The position numbers and the translations under genes are program-made. Shown in pieces: positions 24,437 to 32,770 of a stretch of 38,842 nucleotides of DNA. The stretch spans positions 1 to 38,842 of the forward strand of contig NZ_AQWU01000054.1 of assembly GCF_000376265.1 (NCBI RefSeq), written 5' to 3'. Source of the stretch: Thermus igniterrae ATCC 700962. GTDB taxonomy: Bacteria > Deinococcota > Deinococci > Deinococcales > Thermaceae. The stretch's first letter is position 1; every line of letters starts with the position of its first letter. The notes under the pieces were generated by a model. That model saw nothing but the letters and a program-made list of their open reading frames with translations, was not told the origin of the DNA and made no database searches.

Positions 24437-25501
24437 ATGCTGGACAAGCTTGCGCGCCTAGAAGAAGAGTACCGGGAGCTGGAAGCGCTCCTCGCCGATC
24501 CCGAGATCCTCAAGGACCCGAAGCGCTACCAGGCCCTTTCCCGGCGGTATGCGGAGATGGGGGAGATCATCGCCCTCATCCGCGAGTACCGCAAGGTCAT
24601 GGCGGACCTCGAGGGGGTGGAAAGCCTCCTGGAGGACCCCGAGCTACGCGAGGTGGCCAAGGCGGAAAGGGAGACCCTCCTCACCCGCAAGGCGGAGCTG
24701 GAAAAGGAGCTGGAGCGCCACCTCCTCCCCAAGGACCCCATGGACGAGCGGGACGCCATCGTGGAGATCCGCGCCGGCACCGGAGGGGAGGAGGCCGCCC
24801 TCTTTGCCCGGGACCTCCTGGAGATGTACCTGCGCTTCGCCGAGGAGATGGGCTTTGAAACCGAGCTCTTGGACTCCAACCCCACGGACCTAGGGGGGTT
24901 TTCCAAGGTGGTCTTTGAGGTGCGGGGCCCCGGGGCCTACGGCACCTTCAAGTACGAAAGCGGGGTCCACCGGGTACAAAGGGTGCCGGCCACGGAGACC
25001 CAGGGGCGCATCCACACCTCCACCGCCACGGTGGCCGTGCTGCCCAAGGCCGAGGAGGCCGACTTCCAGCTCAACATGGAGGAGGTGCGCATTGACGTGA
25101 TGCGGGCCTCGGGGCCGGGAGGCCAGGGGGTGAACACCACGGACAGCGCGGTGCGGGTGGTGCACCTGCCCACGGGCATCATGGTCACCTGCCAGGACTC
25201 CCGGAGCCAGATCAAGAACCGGGAGAAGGCCCTCATGATCCTGCGAAGCCGCCTCCTGGAGATGAAGCGGGCCGAGGAAGCGGAAAAGCTCCGCCAGACC
25301 CGCCTGGCCCAGATCGGCACCGGGGAGCGGTCGGAGAAGATCCGCACCTACAACTTCCCCCAGTCCCGGGTCACGGACCACCGCATCGGCTTCACCACCC
25401 ACGACCTCGAGGGCGTCCTCTCGGGCCATCTCCAGCCCCTCCTGGAGGCCCTCAAACGGGCCGATCAGGAACGCCAGCTGGAGGCCATGACGGAAGCGTG
25501 A
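24437..25501 (+). CDS. prfA: Peptide chain release factor 1
   Basis: A 354-residue class I release factor that reads UAA and UAG. The stop-codon recognition tripeptide is PAT (184-186, in RVPATETQGRIHTS), equivalent to the RF1 PxT motif. The catalytic GGQ is at 228-230 in ASGPGGQGVNTTDSAVR. The length is normal and the N-terminal coiled region is intact. The ATG at 24437 follows GAGGTAAGG. A NUDIX gene follows with a one-base TGATG overlap rather than the usual methyltransferase prmC. Confidence 0.98.
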   Translation: MLDKLARLEEEYRELEALLADPEILKDPKRYQALSRRYAEMGEIIALIREYRKVMADLEGVESLLEDPELREVAKAERETLLTRKAELEKELERHLLPKDPMDERDAIVEIRAGTGGEEAALFARDLLEMYLRFAEEMGFETELLDSNPTDLGGFSKVVFEVRGPGAYGTFKYESGVHRVQRVPATETQGRIHTSTATVAVLPKAEEADFQLNMEEVRIDVMRASGPGGQGVNTTDSAVRVVHLPTGIMVTCQDSRSQIKNREKALMILRSRLLEMKRAEEAEKLRQTRLAQIGTGERSEKIRTYNFPQSRVTDHRIGFTTHDLEGVLSGHLQPLLEALKRADQERQLEAMTEA

Positions 25502-25968
25502 TGCGCCGCGAGATCCTGGTGGTGGCGGCCATCCTCCTGGACCGCCAGGGGCGGGTCCTCCTGGTGGGCAACGACTGGGGGCGGCGGGGCCAGGTGCGCT
25601 ACACCCTCCCCGGGGGGACGGTGGAGCCGGGGGAGACGGTCCTGGAGGCCCTGGTGCGGGAGGTGCGGGAGGAAACGGGCCTCCTGGTCAAGGGGATTGA
25701 ACACCTGGCCTACGTGATCCAGGTGGAGGACCGCCGGAAAAACGAGCGCACCCTGGCCATGGCCTTCCGGGCACGCTACGAGGGCCTCCTGAACCCCAGG
25801 GACCCCGACGGGCACATCGTGGAGGCCCGCTTCTTCACCCCCGAGGAGGCCGCGGCCAAACTGGAAGGCCACCGCCCCCTGCAGGAACCCCTCCTGGACT
25901 ACCTGGGAGGGGAGCGGGGGCGGTTTTACGCCTACCCGGGCTGGGGGGTGCCGGGAGTGCGGGTCTAG
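25501..25968 (+). CDS. NUDIX hydrolase (MutT-like)
   Basis: A 155-residue NUDIX protein. The box GGTVEPGETVLEALVREVREETGL has all key residues (G, E, R-E-x-x-E-E). The protein begins MRREILVVAAILLDRQGRVLLVGND, a typical first strand pair. The substrate is not evident; such enzymes remove oxidised or surplus nucleotides. The ATG shares its A with the prfA stop (TGATG), so translation is coupled. The 3' end overlaps the convergent zinc-ribbon gene by 4 bases. Confidence 0.88.
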   Translation: MRREILVVAAILLDRQGRVLLVGNDWGRRGQVRYTLPGGTVEPGETVLEALVREVREETGLLVKGIEHLAYVIQVEDRRKNERTLAMAFRARYEGLLNPRDPDGHIVEARFFTPEEAAAKLEGHRPLQEPLLDYLGGERGRFYAYPGWGVPGVRV

Positions 25969-26630
25969 GGGCCCAGCTTGCGCTTCAGGTAGGCCAAAAG
26001 CTCTTCCAGAAGCCGCCTGAGGGCCCGCTGCTCGTCCGCCAGGGCCTCCAGGGGGTCCTTGGCCACCTCGAGGCCGGAAAAGGTCTTGAAGAGGAGGGTG
26101 GTGTTGCCGCACCGGGGGCAGGCCACCTCGGAGGGGCGCACCGAGGGAGCGTAGAAGACCCGGGCCGCGCACCGGGGGCAGAGGAGATACTTGGCCCCCA
26201 GGGCCTCCCCCTTGCGCACCCCCTCCTCCAGCTCCAGGGCCTCCTCCCGGGGGAAGCCCAGGAAGTAGTCCTCCCCCACCTGGATGAGCCCCAGAACCTC
26301 CTCCGTGCTTTTCAATTCCCCCCGCTTGCCCTCGGGCACCTCCCAGGAGAAGCCGTTCCAGCGGAAGTGGCGCAGGTGCTTCCTCCCCTCCAGGTCTTCG
26401 ATCTCCACGATGAGCTGCAGGAGGGGGTCCTTGGGGTAGTAGTAGAGGCGCACCCCCTGCACCCCGGCCAAGGACTGGGTGCGGGGCAGGGTGTAGGCCA
26501 GGGGGCCATCCCCCCTGGCGGGGTAGCCCACCAGGCGCTCCAGGTCGTAAAGGGTAAGGCCGGGACGCTCCATGTCCCCGTAGAGGAGCCGCTCCACGTA
26601 GCGGAAGGCGGCCTCGAGGCCCGGGTCCAT
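25965..26630 (-). CDS. Hypothetical protein with zinc ribbon
   Basis: A 221-residue soluble protein that I cannot assign. Residues 1-130 are mixed alpha/beta with no known motif. A zinc ribbon follows: CPRCAARVFY and CPRCGNTTLL, two CxxC knuckles about 22 residues apart. A charged C-terminal helix ends it (EQRALRRLLEELLAYLKRKL), possibly coiled coil. The ATG at 26630 is 6 bases after a TAGAAT -10 on the minus strand, a leaderless start. The ribbon suggests nucleic acid or protein binding. Confidence 0.7.
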   Translation of the reverse strand: MDPGLEAAFRYVERLLYGDMERPGLTLYDLERLVGYPARGDGPLAYTLPRTQSLAGVQGVRLYYYPKDPLLQLIVEIEDLEGRKHLRHFRWNGFSWEVPEGKRGELKSTEEVLGLIQVGEDYFLGFPREEALELEEGVRKGEALGAKYLLCPRCAARVFYAPSVRPSEVACPRCGNTTLLFKTFSGLEVAKDPLEALADEQRALRRLLEELLAYLKRKLGP

Positions 26631-26636
26631 GGGAAC

Positions 26637-26665
26637 ATTCTACCCCGGGAGGCCTTCCCGGGGTA
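26637..26665 (-). terminator. 10-base hairpin overlapping the next -10 box
   Basis: TACCCCGGGA (26641-26650), GGCCT, TCCCGGGGTA (26656-26665) is a perfect hairpin just downstream of the GH57 gene on the minus strand and probably terminates it. Its last bases form part of TAGAAT (26642-26637), the -10 of the zinc-ribbon gene, so terminator and promoter share sequence. There is no T tract. Confidence 0.55.
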
Positions 26666-26681
26666 GGCGCAAAACCCCAGG

Positions 26682-29615
26682 CTAGGGCGCGGGCCAGACC
26701 ACGCAAAGAGGCTTCAGCACGGCCAACCTACCGCCCCCATGCTGGGCCAGCATGGCCTCCTGTACCCCCTTCTCCGGCCAGAGATAGTCCACCACCAGGG
26801 GGGCGTCCTCGTTCTGGGCCCCGCCCAGGTTCCAAGGACCAGCCTCCTTGCCCACCGGGCGGAAGTGGTCCGGGCCATACCCGTCCTGGCTCCCCACCAG
26901 CACGTAGAGGCAGACCCGTTGCCCGGGGGTGGGGTTGAAGAGCTTCTTGTCCAGCTGGAGGATCACCTGCTTGTCCGCGGGGTTGCTGCTCACCACCACC
27001 CCATCCGCGGTGTCGGTGCCGTCGGGGAAACCCACCCGCTGGCCGTACTGGGGCCAGCCCGCGGCCTTCAGGAAAAGGTCCCAAGGATGCGCGGGGTCAA
27101 AGGCCACCTTGGCCCCCTTGGCGAAGGTGTCCGTCCTGCCCCCTTCTTTAAAGTCTATGTAGACGTTCAGGAGCTGGTGGCTGAAGCCGGCCGGGGCTCC
27201 CCAGGGGTTGGTCATCTCCCCAAAGGTGAAGACGAAGGTCCAGGTGGCCCCCCCGTCCAGAAGGCGCACCTCCAGGAGGTCAAAGAGGCCCTTGAAGGGG
27301 GCGAAGGCACTCTCCTTGGGGTAGGTGTAGGTGCCGGGGCCGTACTCGTCCCCCACGGGGTCGGTGAGGCGCAACACCTCCTTCCCCGCCAGACGCTGGG
27401 GCAGGCCCAGGGCCAGGGGTGCCCCATTGGGGGCGGTGTCCAGCACCCTGCCCCCCCGCTCCAGCACCACCGCCAGGCGCAGGATGTCCCCGGCCTCCGC
27501 CTTGAGGGTGGTGTAGGGGATGCGCATCTCCACCACCTGGTCCACCCAGGCCCGCCGTCCAGCCAGGTCCGCCGGGGAACTGGCCAGAATCCAGGCCCCC
27601 TCCCGGTAGGCGAAGCGCACCAAAACCCCCTGCCCCTCCCGTACCTGGTCCAGGTCCAGGGTGATGCGCTGCTGCAGGGGGAAGCCCAGGGAGACCTCCG
27701 CCCCTTCGGGGAAGGCCGCCCCGCCCTCCTCCCTGGGGGTGGTGGCGTAGACGTGCAGGCGGTAGCCCTGGCCCAGGAGGTCCTTGGCCCGTACCCCGTC
27801 CCGCAGGTCCAGGCGCAGGTACACGTTTTGCTCGTCAAACCCCAGGGCCAGGCCGCGGATCAGGTCGTCCGGGGTCTGCATGGTAGTGCCGTCGGGGTCC
27901 GCCAGGTAAGCGGCCCCCTGCCACTCCTCCGGGGTGGCCCGGCCGTCCAAGGTGGGCCTCACCCGGCCCGGGGTGCCCTGGGGCTGGGCCGGGGGCCGCA
28001 CGGCGATGAAGAGCTCCTCCGGGGGCTTCTGGCCCATGGCCCCGTAGACCGCCTGCAGAAGGGCCCGGAAGGCCTCGTCAAAAGGTGGGTTGTTGGGGAA
28101 GCCCGTGTCCTGGCCGTACCACCAGAACCAGTCGGAGGCCTGGGCGGCGTAGATGAGGCCCATGGCCCGCTCCACCGCCCGGGGGTCCCCGCCCTTTTCC
28201 TTGAAGGCCAGCACCGCCTGCCTGGCCCGGCTCAGCCGGTCCCAGGCCTCGTTCTCCTCGGGTTCCCCCGCCCACATGGCGAAGTCCCCCGCCCAACCCC
28301 CGGTGCCCAGCCGGGCGATGGGCAAGGAGGGCTCGCCGAGGAGCTCGGAAAAGAGCACGGTCTTCAGGGTGCCCTTACGCTGCTCCTCCGTGAGGCGGCG
28401 GTAGAGGAGGCGGCGGAAGTCGTTGCCGTTGTTGGGGTAGTGCTCCCAGGCGTTTTCCCCGTCCAGGGCGATGGTGAGCACGGCGCTCGGGTTCTGGCCG
28501 ATTACCTGGCGGCGGATCTCCAGGAGGGCGGCGATGAAGTCTTCCACCGCCCTTTCCGCGCTCATCTGGCTGTAGCTGAAGCCGATGCGGTCGGAAAGAT
28601 CGCGGTGGCGGAAGAAGAGGACCACCCGCTTGCCGTCCTTTTCCACGTGGTAGGTGCGGGTCAGGGTGGCGGGGTTCACGGGGAAGCCGCTCTTGCCCAG
28701 GATGGCCTCGTCCGTCACCAGGAAGCCGATGCCCTCCTGGGCATAGAGCTCGGCGGCCTTCTGGCTCACCGCCCCTTCGGGGGGCCACATGCCCCTAGGC
28801 TCTTTCCCGAAAAGGCTCTTGAAATACTCCTTGCCGGCCCGCACCTGCCAGGCGGCGTCCTCAGGCCAGGCGATGGGCTCTTTGGGCAGGACCAGGGCGG
28901 GGTTGGACTCGCGGATGGCCTCCTTCTCCAGGAGGATGGGGAGGATGGGGTGGTAGTAGGGGGTGGTGATGAGGTCAATCTGCCCCCGCTCCCACAGGGC
29001 CTTGTGCAGGGGCAGGATGGTGGCCATGAGCTCCAGGTGCTTCCGGAGGACGTAGTTCACGTCCTCCTGGGTGAAGCCGCGGTCCTTGCGGTAAAGGGCC
29101 CGGAGGCCGGGGTCGCGCTCGATGTAGTCTATGTTGATCCAGTACAGGTTCCACAAGACCCTGAGGTCCTGCAGGTCCTGGTCGCTGAAGGCCTCCCCCC
29201 GGGTCTTCTTGGCCTGGAGCTCCCGGTAGCGGGGGCTCTTCTCCACGAAGCGGGGGTTGATGTCAAAGAACTGGGCCACGATGAAGGCCCGCTCCTCCGG
29301 GGTGAGCTGGGAAAGGGGCTTCTCGGAGACCCGCCAGTAGGCGTCCTTGGCCCTGCCGGAAAGGTAGTCCCCGATCTGCTTGAGGAGGGTGGAGGTGTAG
29401 TCAAAGGTGACCTTGATCTCGGGGAACTCCTTGAGCACCTCGGCCATCCAGGGGTAGTCGTTCACCCCGTGGGCCCGCACCCAGGGCCCCTCGTACTGCC
29501 CCGTGACGGGGTTCTCGTAGGGGGGCTGGTGCTGGTGCCAGAGGATGGCCACCCGGAGGGGTTGGGCCAGGGCAAGGCCAAAGGAGACCACCAAAAGCCA
29601 AAGGGCTTGTTTCAT
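26682..29615 (-). CDS. Secreted GH57 glycosidase (amylopullulanase/alpha-amylase type)
   Basis: A 977-residue enzyme with signal peptide MKQALWLLVVSFGLALA. The GH57 catalytic region starts VAILWHQHQPPYENP. The nucleophile is Glu280 in MWPPEGAVS and the acid/base is Asp385 in ALDGENAWEHYPNNGND. After the catalytic part, beta-rich modules follow. The last (about 790-977, DPVGDEYGPGTYTYP onwards) looks like the C-terminal carbohydrate- or surface-binding domain of glucodextranases and archaeal amylopullulanases. The likely role is breakdown of extracellular starch or pullulan. ATG 29615 is chosen over 29675 because the signal peptide starts there and GAGGAGGG is 7 bases upstream. It differs from the cytoplasmic GH57 branching enzyme of Thermus in size and export. 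Confidence 0.88.
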   Translation of the reverse strand: MKQALWLLVVSFGLALAQPLRVAILWHQHQPPYENPVTGQYEGPWVRAHGVNDYPWMAEVLKEFPEIKVTFDYTSTLLKQIGDYLSGRAKDAYWRVSEKPLSQLTPEERAFIVAQFFDINPRFVEKSPRYRELQAKKTRGEAFSDQDLQDLRVLWNLYWINIDYIERDPGLRALYRKDRGFTQEDVNYVLRKHLELMATILPLHKALWERGQIDLITTPYYHPILPILLEKEAIRESNPALVLPKEPIAWPEDAAWQVRAGKEYFKSLFGKEPRGMWPPEGAVSQKAAELYAQEGIGFLVTDEAILGKSGFPVNPATLTRTYHVEKDGKRVVLFFRHRDLSDRIGFSYSQMSAERAVEDFIAALLEIRRQVIGQNPSAVLTIALDGENAWEHYPNNGNDFRRLLYRRLTEEQRKGTLKTVLFSELLGEPSLPIARLGTGGWAGDFAMWAGEPEENEAWDRLSRARQAVLAFKEKGGDPRAVERAMGLIYAAQASDWFWWYGQDTGFPNNPPFDEAFRALLQAVYGAMGQKPPEELFIAVRPPAQPQGTPGRVRPTLDGRATPEEWQGAAYLADPDGTTMQTPDDLIRGLALGFDEQNVYLRLDLRDGVRAKDLLGQGYRLHVYATTPREEGGAAFPEGAEVSLGFPLQQRITLDLDQVREGQGVLVRFAYREGAWILASSPADLAGRRAWVDQVVEMRIPYTTLKAEAGDILRLAVVLERGGRVLDTAPNGAPLALGLPQRLAGKEVLRLTDPVGDEYGPGTYTYPKESAFAPFKGLFDLLEVRLLDGGATWTFVFTFGEMTNPWGAPAGFSHQLLNVYIDFKEGGRTDTFAKGAKVAFDPAHPWDLFLKAAGWPQYGQRVGFPDGTDTADGVVVSSNPADKQVILQLDKKLFNPTPGQRVCLYVLVGSQDGYGPDHFRPVGKEAGPWNLGGAQNEDAPLVVDYLWPEKGVQEAMLAQHGGGRLAVLKPLCVVWPAP

Positions 29616-29633
29616 GCGCTTCCCTCCTCGGCT

Positions 29634-29704
29634 AACCCCCTGTTGGAAGGGGTTCCATACCCGGACACGGGGCATTATACCCCTTCATTCCTTCTGGTCA
29701 TAAT
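29634..29704. promoter_or_regulatory. Divergent promoters and leader hairpin, GH57 / old yellow enzyme
   Basis: On the minus strand a perfect TATAAT (29679-29674) starts a leader of roughly 50 bases for the GH57 gene. This leader contains a hairpin AACCCC-9-GGGGTT (29634-29654) before the Shine-Dalgarno. On the plus strand CATAAT (29699-29704) is 6 bases before the ATG at 29711, a leaderless start. The hairpin could be an attenuator or a stability element. Confidence 0.55.
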
Positions 29705-29710
29705 GGACCC

Positions 29711-30760
29711 ATGTCCCTCCTCTTCTCTCCCCTGGAGCTACGCGGCCTCAGGCTCAAGAACCGCCTGGCCATGTCCCCCATGTGCCAGTACTCGGCCACG
29801 GAAGGGGGTGAGGTCACCCAGTGGCACCTCCTCCACTACCCCACCCGGGCCCTGGGCGGGGTGGGGCTGGTGGTGGTGGAGGCCACGGCCGTCCTCCCGG
29901 AGGGGCGCATCAGCCCCTTTGACCTGGGCATCTGGTCAGAGGACCACCTGCCGGGCCTTGCGGCCCTGGCCAAGAGCATCCGGGAGGCGGGGGCGGTGCC
30001 CGGCATCCAGCTGGCCCATGCCGGGCGCAAGGCGGGTACGGCCCGGCCTTGGGAAGGGGGAAAGCCCCTGGGCTGGCGGGTGGTGGGGCCAAGCCCCCTT
30101 CCCTTCGCCGAGGGGTACCCGGTGCCCGAGGCCCTGGACGAGGCGGGCATGGCGCGCATCCTGGAAGCCTTCGTGGAAGGGGCCCGCCGGGCCCTGAGGG
30201 CCGGCTTCCAGGTGATTGAGCTCCACATGGCCCACGGCTACCTCCTCTCCTCCTTCCTCTCTCCCCTGGCCAACCGGCGGGAGGACGCCTATGGGGGCGG
30301 CCTCGAGGGACGGATGCGCTTCCCCCTCCAGGTGGCCGAGGCGGTGCGGGCGGCCATCCCCCCCGAGCTCCCCCTTTTCGTGCGGGTCTCGGCCACGGAC
30401 TGGGCCGAGGGGGGGTGGGGCCTCGAGGACACCCTGGCCTTCGCCGCCCGGCTGAAGTCCCTGGGGGTGGACCTCCTGGACTGCTCCTCGGGGGGCGTGG
30501 TCCCCGGGGTGCGGGTGCCTGTGGCCCCGGGCTTCCAGGTGCCCTTCGCCGACGCCGTCAAAAAGCGGGTGGGCATGCGGACCGGGGCGGTGGGGCTCAT
30601 CACCGAGCCAAAGCAGGCGGAGACCATTCTCCAGGCGGGAAGCGCCGACCTCATCCTTCTGGGCCGGGTCCTGCTTCGCGACCCCTACTTCCCCCTGCGG
30701 GCGGCCCAGGCCCTGGGGGAAAGGCCTGAGGTTCCCCCCCAGTACCAGCGGGCCTTCTAA
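29711..30760 (+). CDS. Old yellow enzyme (YqjM/chromate reductase CrS type)
   Basis: A 349-residue FMN-dependent ene-reductase that reduces activated C=C bonds with NAD(P)H. Cys25 (MSPMCQYSA) is the redox-tuning cysteine of the YqjM class. His172, His175 and Tyr177 (ELHMAHGYL) are the substrate-binding and proton-donor residues. LIQ/HAGRKA and the C-terminal [21 protein letters not shown] are family hallmarks. It is very close to the T. scotoductus enzyme known as a chromate reductase, as I recall that sequence. The start is ATG 29711, set by the leaderless promoter. The quinone oxidoreductase gene is 22 bases downstream. Confidence 0.95.
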   Translation: MSLLFSPLELRGLRLKNRLAMSPMCQYSATEGGEVTQWHLLHYPTRALGGVGLVVVEATAVLPEGRISPFDLGIWSEDHLPGLAALAKSIREAGAVPGIQLAHAGRKAGTARPWEGGKPLGWRVVGPSPLPFAEGYPVPEALDEAGMARILEAFVEGARRALRAGFQVIELHMAHGYLLSSFLSPLANRREDAYGGGLEGRMRFPLQVAEAVRAAIPPELPLFVRVSATDWAEGGWGLEDTLAFAARLKSLGVDLLDCSSGGVVPGVRVPVAPGFQVPFADAVKKRVGMRTGAVGLITEPKQAETILQAGSADLILLGRVLLRDPYFPLRAAQALGERPEVPPQYQRAF

Positions 30761-30764
30761 ACTC

Positions 30765-30773
30765 TGGTAAACT
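30765..30773 (+). promoter_or_regulatory. Extended -10 (TGGTAAACT) before qor
   Basis: TGGTAAACT has the TGn extension plus TAAACT, 9 bases before the ATG at 30783. It lies right after the old yellow enzyme stop, so qor can be transcribed alone as well as by read-through. Confidence 0.45.
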
Positions 30774-30782
30774 TTTCCCACC

Positions 30783-31742
30783 ATGAAGGCCGTGCGGGTA
30801 CACCAGGTGGGCGGGCCGGAGGTGTTGCGGCTGGAGGAAGTACCCCTCCCTGAGCCGGGTCCCGGGGAGGTCTTGGTGCGGCTTCTGGCCATTGGGGTGA
30901 ACTACATTGACACCTACAAGCGCCGGGGCCTCTACCCCATGCCCCTCCCCTTCACCCTGGGGGAGGAGGGGGCCGGGGTAGTGGAGCGGGTGGGGGAGGG
31001 GGTGGTGGGGGTAAGACCGGGGAACCGGGTGGCCTTCGCCAACGCGCAGGGTTCTTACGCGGAGTACCAGGTGGTGCCGGCGGAAAGGCTGGTCCCCGTC
31101 CCCCCGGGCCTTGACCCCAAGGAGGCCGCGGCCGCCCTGCTCCAGGGCATGACCGTGCACTACCTCCTCAAAAGCACCTACCCCGTGGCCCCGGGGGACC
31201 AGGTGCTGGTGCACGCGGGCGCTGGAGGCGTGGGGCAGCTCCTCATCCAGTGGGCCAAGCGCCTGGGGGCCACGGTCTACGCCACCGCCAGCACGGAGGA
31301 GAAGCGGGCGCTCTGCCTCGAGGCCGGCGCGGACTACGCCCTGCCCTACGAGGGCTTCGCCCAGGCGGTGAAGGCCCTCTCCGGGGGCGGGGTGGACGTG
31401 GTCTACGACGGCGTGGGCCAGAGCACCTTTGAGGGGAGCCTCGAGGCCCTGAGGCCTAGGGGCTACCTGGTCCTCTTCGGCCAGTCCTCAGGGCCCGTCC
31501 CCCCCCTGGACCCCCAGGTGCTGAACCGCAAGGGTAGCCTCTTCCTCACCCGGCCTACCCTGCACCACCACACGGCAACCCGCAAGGAGCTCCTCTGGCG
31601 GGCGGGGGAGGTCTACGAGGCCCTGCGGCAAGGCTGGCTTAGGGTGCGCATCGGGGCGGAGTTTCCCCTGGAACAGGCCAAGGAGGCCCACGAGGCCCTG
31701 GAGGGGCGCAGAACCGTGGGCAAGGTGCTCCTAATCCCCTAG
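30783..31742 (+). CDS. qor: NADPH:quinone oxidoreductase (zeta-crystallin family)
   Basis: A 319-residue zinc-free medium-chain dehydrogenase/reductase. The N-terminal GroES-like domain contains IGVNYIDTYKRRGLYP (the quinone reductase signature). The NADPH-binding Rossmann motif is VHAGAGGVGQLLIQWAK, followed by TASTEEKR. No catalytic or structural Zn cysteines are present. It reduces quinones or enones with NADPH. It follows the old yellow enzyme, pairing two NAD(P)H-dependent enone/quinone reductases. The 3' end overlaps the convergent sugar kinase by 12 bases. Confidence 0.95.
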   Translation: MKAVRVHQVGGPEVLRLEEVPLPEPGPGEVLVRLLAIGVNYIDTYKRRGLYPMPLPFTLGEEGAGVVERVGEGVVGVRPGNRVAFANAQGSYAEYQVVPAERLVPVPPGLDPKEAAAALLQGMTVHYLLKSTYPVAPGDQVLVHAGAGGVGQLLIQWAKRLGATVYATASTEEKRALCLEAGADYALPYEGFAQAVKALSGGGVDVVYDGVGQSTFEGSLEALRPRGYLVLFGQSSGPVPPLDPQVLNRKGSLFLTRPTLHHHTATRKELLWRAGEVYEALRQGWLRVRIGAEFPLEQAKEAHEALEGRRTVGKVLLIP

Positions 31743-32639
31743 GAAGCGGGCCCGCCAGGCCCTGAGCCCCGCCTCGGGGGGGTGGGCCCCCCGGGCGGTG
31801 CAGGCCAGGGCGGCCAGGGCAGAGGCCCCTTTAAGGAGGCCCTCTAGCTCCCCAGGGGAAAGGGCCCCCAGGGTTTCCGGCCGGTATCCCTTCCGAAGGA
31901 GGAGGGCGAGGAGGCCCGCGCTGAAGTTGTCCCCCGCCCCCACGGTGTCCACCACGGCCACCCTCTCCCCAGGAACCCGCACCTCCTCTCCCCCGCAAAA
32001 GGCCACCGCCCCCTCGGGGCCCAGGGTGAGGACCTTGAGGGGCGGGGGCAGGCGGCGCACGGCCTCCAGGGGGCCCTCGGGAAAGAGGAGGCGGCCGTCC
32101 TCCAGGGAAAGCTTGAGGAGGTGGACCCGGGCCAGGTAGCCCGCCACCCGGGCCCGTTCCTCCGGGGTGGGGGGGCTTCGCAGGTTGGGGTCGTAGCTGA
32201 GGAGGGCCCCCTCCCCCAGGGCCTCCTGCAAGAGGGCGGCCACGCCCCCGTGGGTGCGGGCCTCGAGGGCGAAGAGGGAGCCGAAGTGGAAGGCCTTAGC
32301 GCCTTTGAGAAGACCAGGCGAAGGCCTGTAGGGGGCCTCAAAGGGGCGGTGGAAGCTGTAGTGGGCGTTGCCCGCCGCGTCCAGGCGCACCAGGGCCAGG
32401 GGCATGGGCCCGGGGTGGCGGCAGAGCACGGGGTTCAGGTCCCGCCTGGCCATCTCCCCCTCGGCCCAGGCGGAAACCCAGTCCGCGCCCACCTCGGAGA
32501 GGAAGCGCACGGGAAGGCCCAGCCGGGCCAGGGTGGTGGCGGTGTTCAGCACCGAGCCCCCGAGGACCCCGGTGAAGCGCAAGGGGGCCTCCTCCTCCAA
32601 AACCAAGTCCACCAGGACCTCGCCGGTTAGGGCCAGCAT
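31731..32639 (-). CDS. PfkB-family carbohydrate kinase
   Basis: A 302-residue ribokinase/fructokinase-family kinase. The sugar-binding motif near the N-terminus is GGSVLNTATTLARLG (residues about 27-42). The catalytic/anion-hole motif is DTVGAGDNFSAG with the base Asp, preceded by TLGPEGAV for ATP. Which sugar is used is not clear; 2-keto-3-deoxygluconate, fructose and ribose kinases all share these motifs. The ATG at 32639 lies 6 bases after CATAAT on the minus strand. It stands alone between qor and aor. Confidence 0.88.
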   Translation of the reverse strand: MLALTGEVLVDLVLEEEAPLRFTGVLGGSVLNTATTLARLGLPVRFLSEVGADWVSAWAEGEMARRDLNPVLCRHPGPMPLALVRLDAAGNAHYSFHRPFEAPYRPSPGLLKGAKAFHFGSLFALEARTHGGVAALLQEALGEGALLSYDPNLRSPPTPEERARVAGYLARVHLLKLSLEDGRLLFPEGPLEAVRRLPPPLKVLTLGPEGAVAFCGGEEVRVPGERVAVVDTVGAGDNFSAGLLALLLRKGYRPETLGALSPGELEGLLKGASALAALACTARGAHPPEAGLRAWRARFLGD

Positions 32640-32645
32640 GGGTTC

Positions 32646-32651
32646 ATTATG
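32646..32651 (-). promoter_or_regulatory. -10 box CATAAT of the kinase gene, leaderless
   Basis: CATAAT on the minus strand (5 of 6 matches) is 6 bases before the ATG at 32639. No convincing -35 is seen. Confidence 0.55.
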
Positions 32652-32662
32652 CCCGGATGCGC

Positions 32663-32693
32663 TTCACATTCTTTGGGCAAAAAGTGGTATAGT
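32663..32693 (+). promoter_or_regulatory. aor promoter with extended -10
   Basis: TTCACA (32663-32668, 5 of 6) and TATAGT (32688-32693, 5 of 6) with the TGn extension TGG at 32685-32687. The 19-base spacer is long, but the extended -10 may compensate. A leader of about 70 bases precedes the AOR start, which has a strong Shine-Dalgarno (AGGAGGTGG, 32759-32767). Confidence 0.6.
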
Positions 32694-32770
32694 CTTCCTC
32701 CGAAAGCAGGGCAACCCCGCGTGGTCTTCGCAGCGTCTTTTGTTCCTATCCCGCCCATAGGAGGTGGCAG

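Noticed and set aside
26739-30197. A 1152-codon open frame on the plus strand
   Set aside because: It runs antisense to the GH57 gene and into the old yellow enzyme. Its composition (Gly, Val, His, Pro, Leu repeats) is that of a GC-rich reverse frame, and both opposing genes have strong family motifs.
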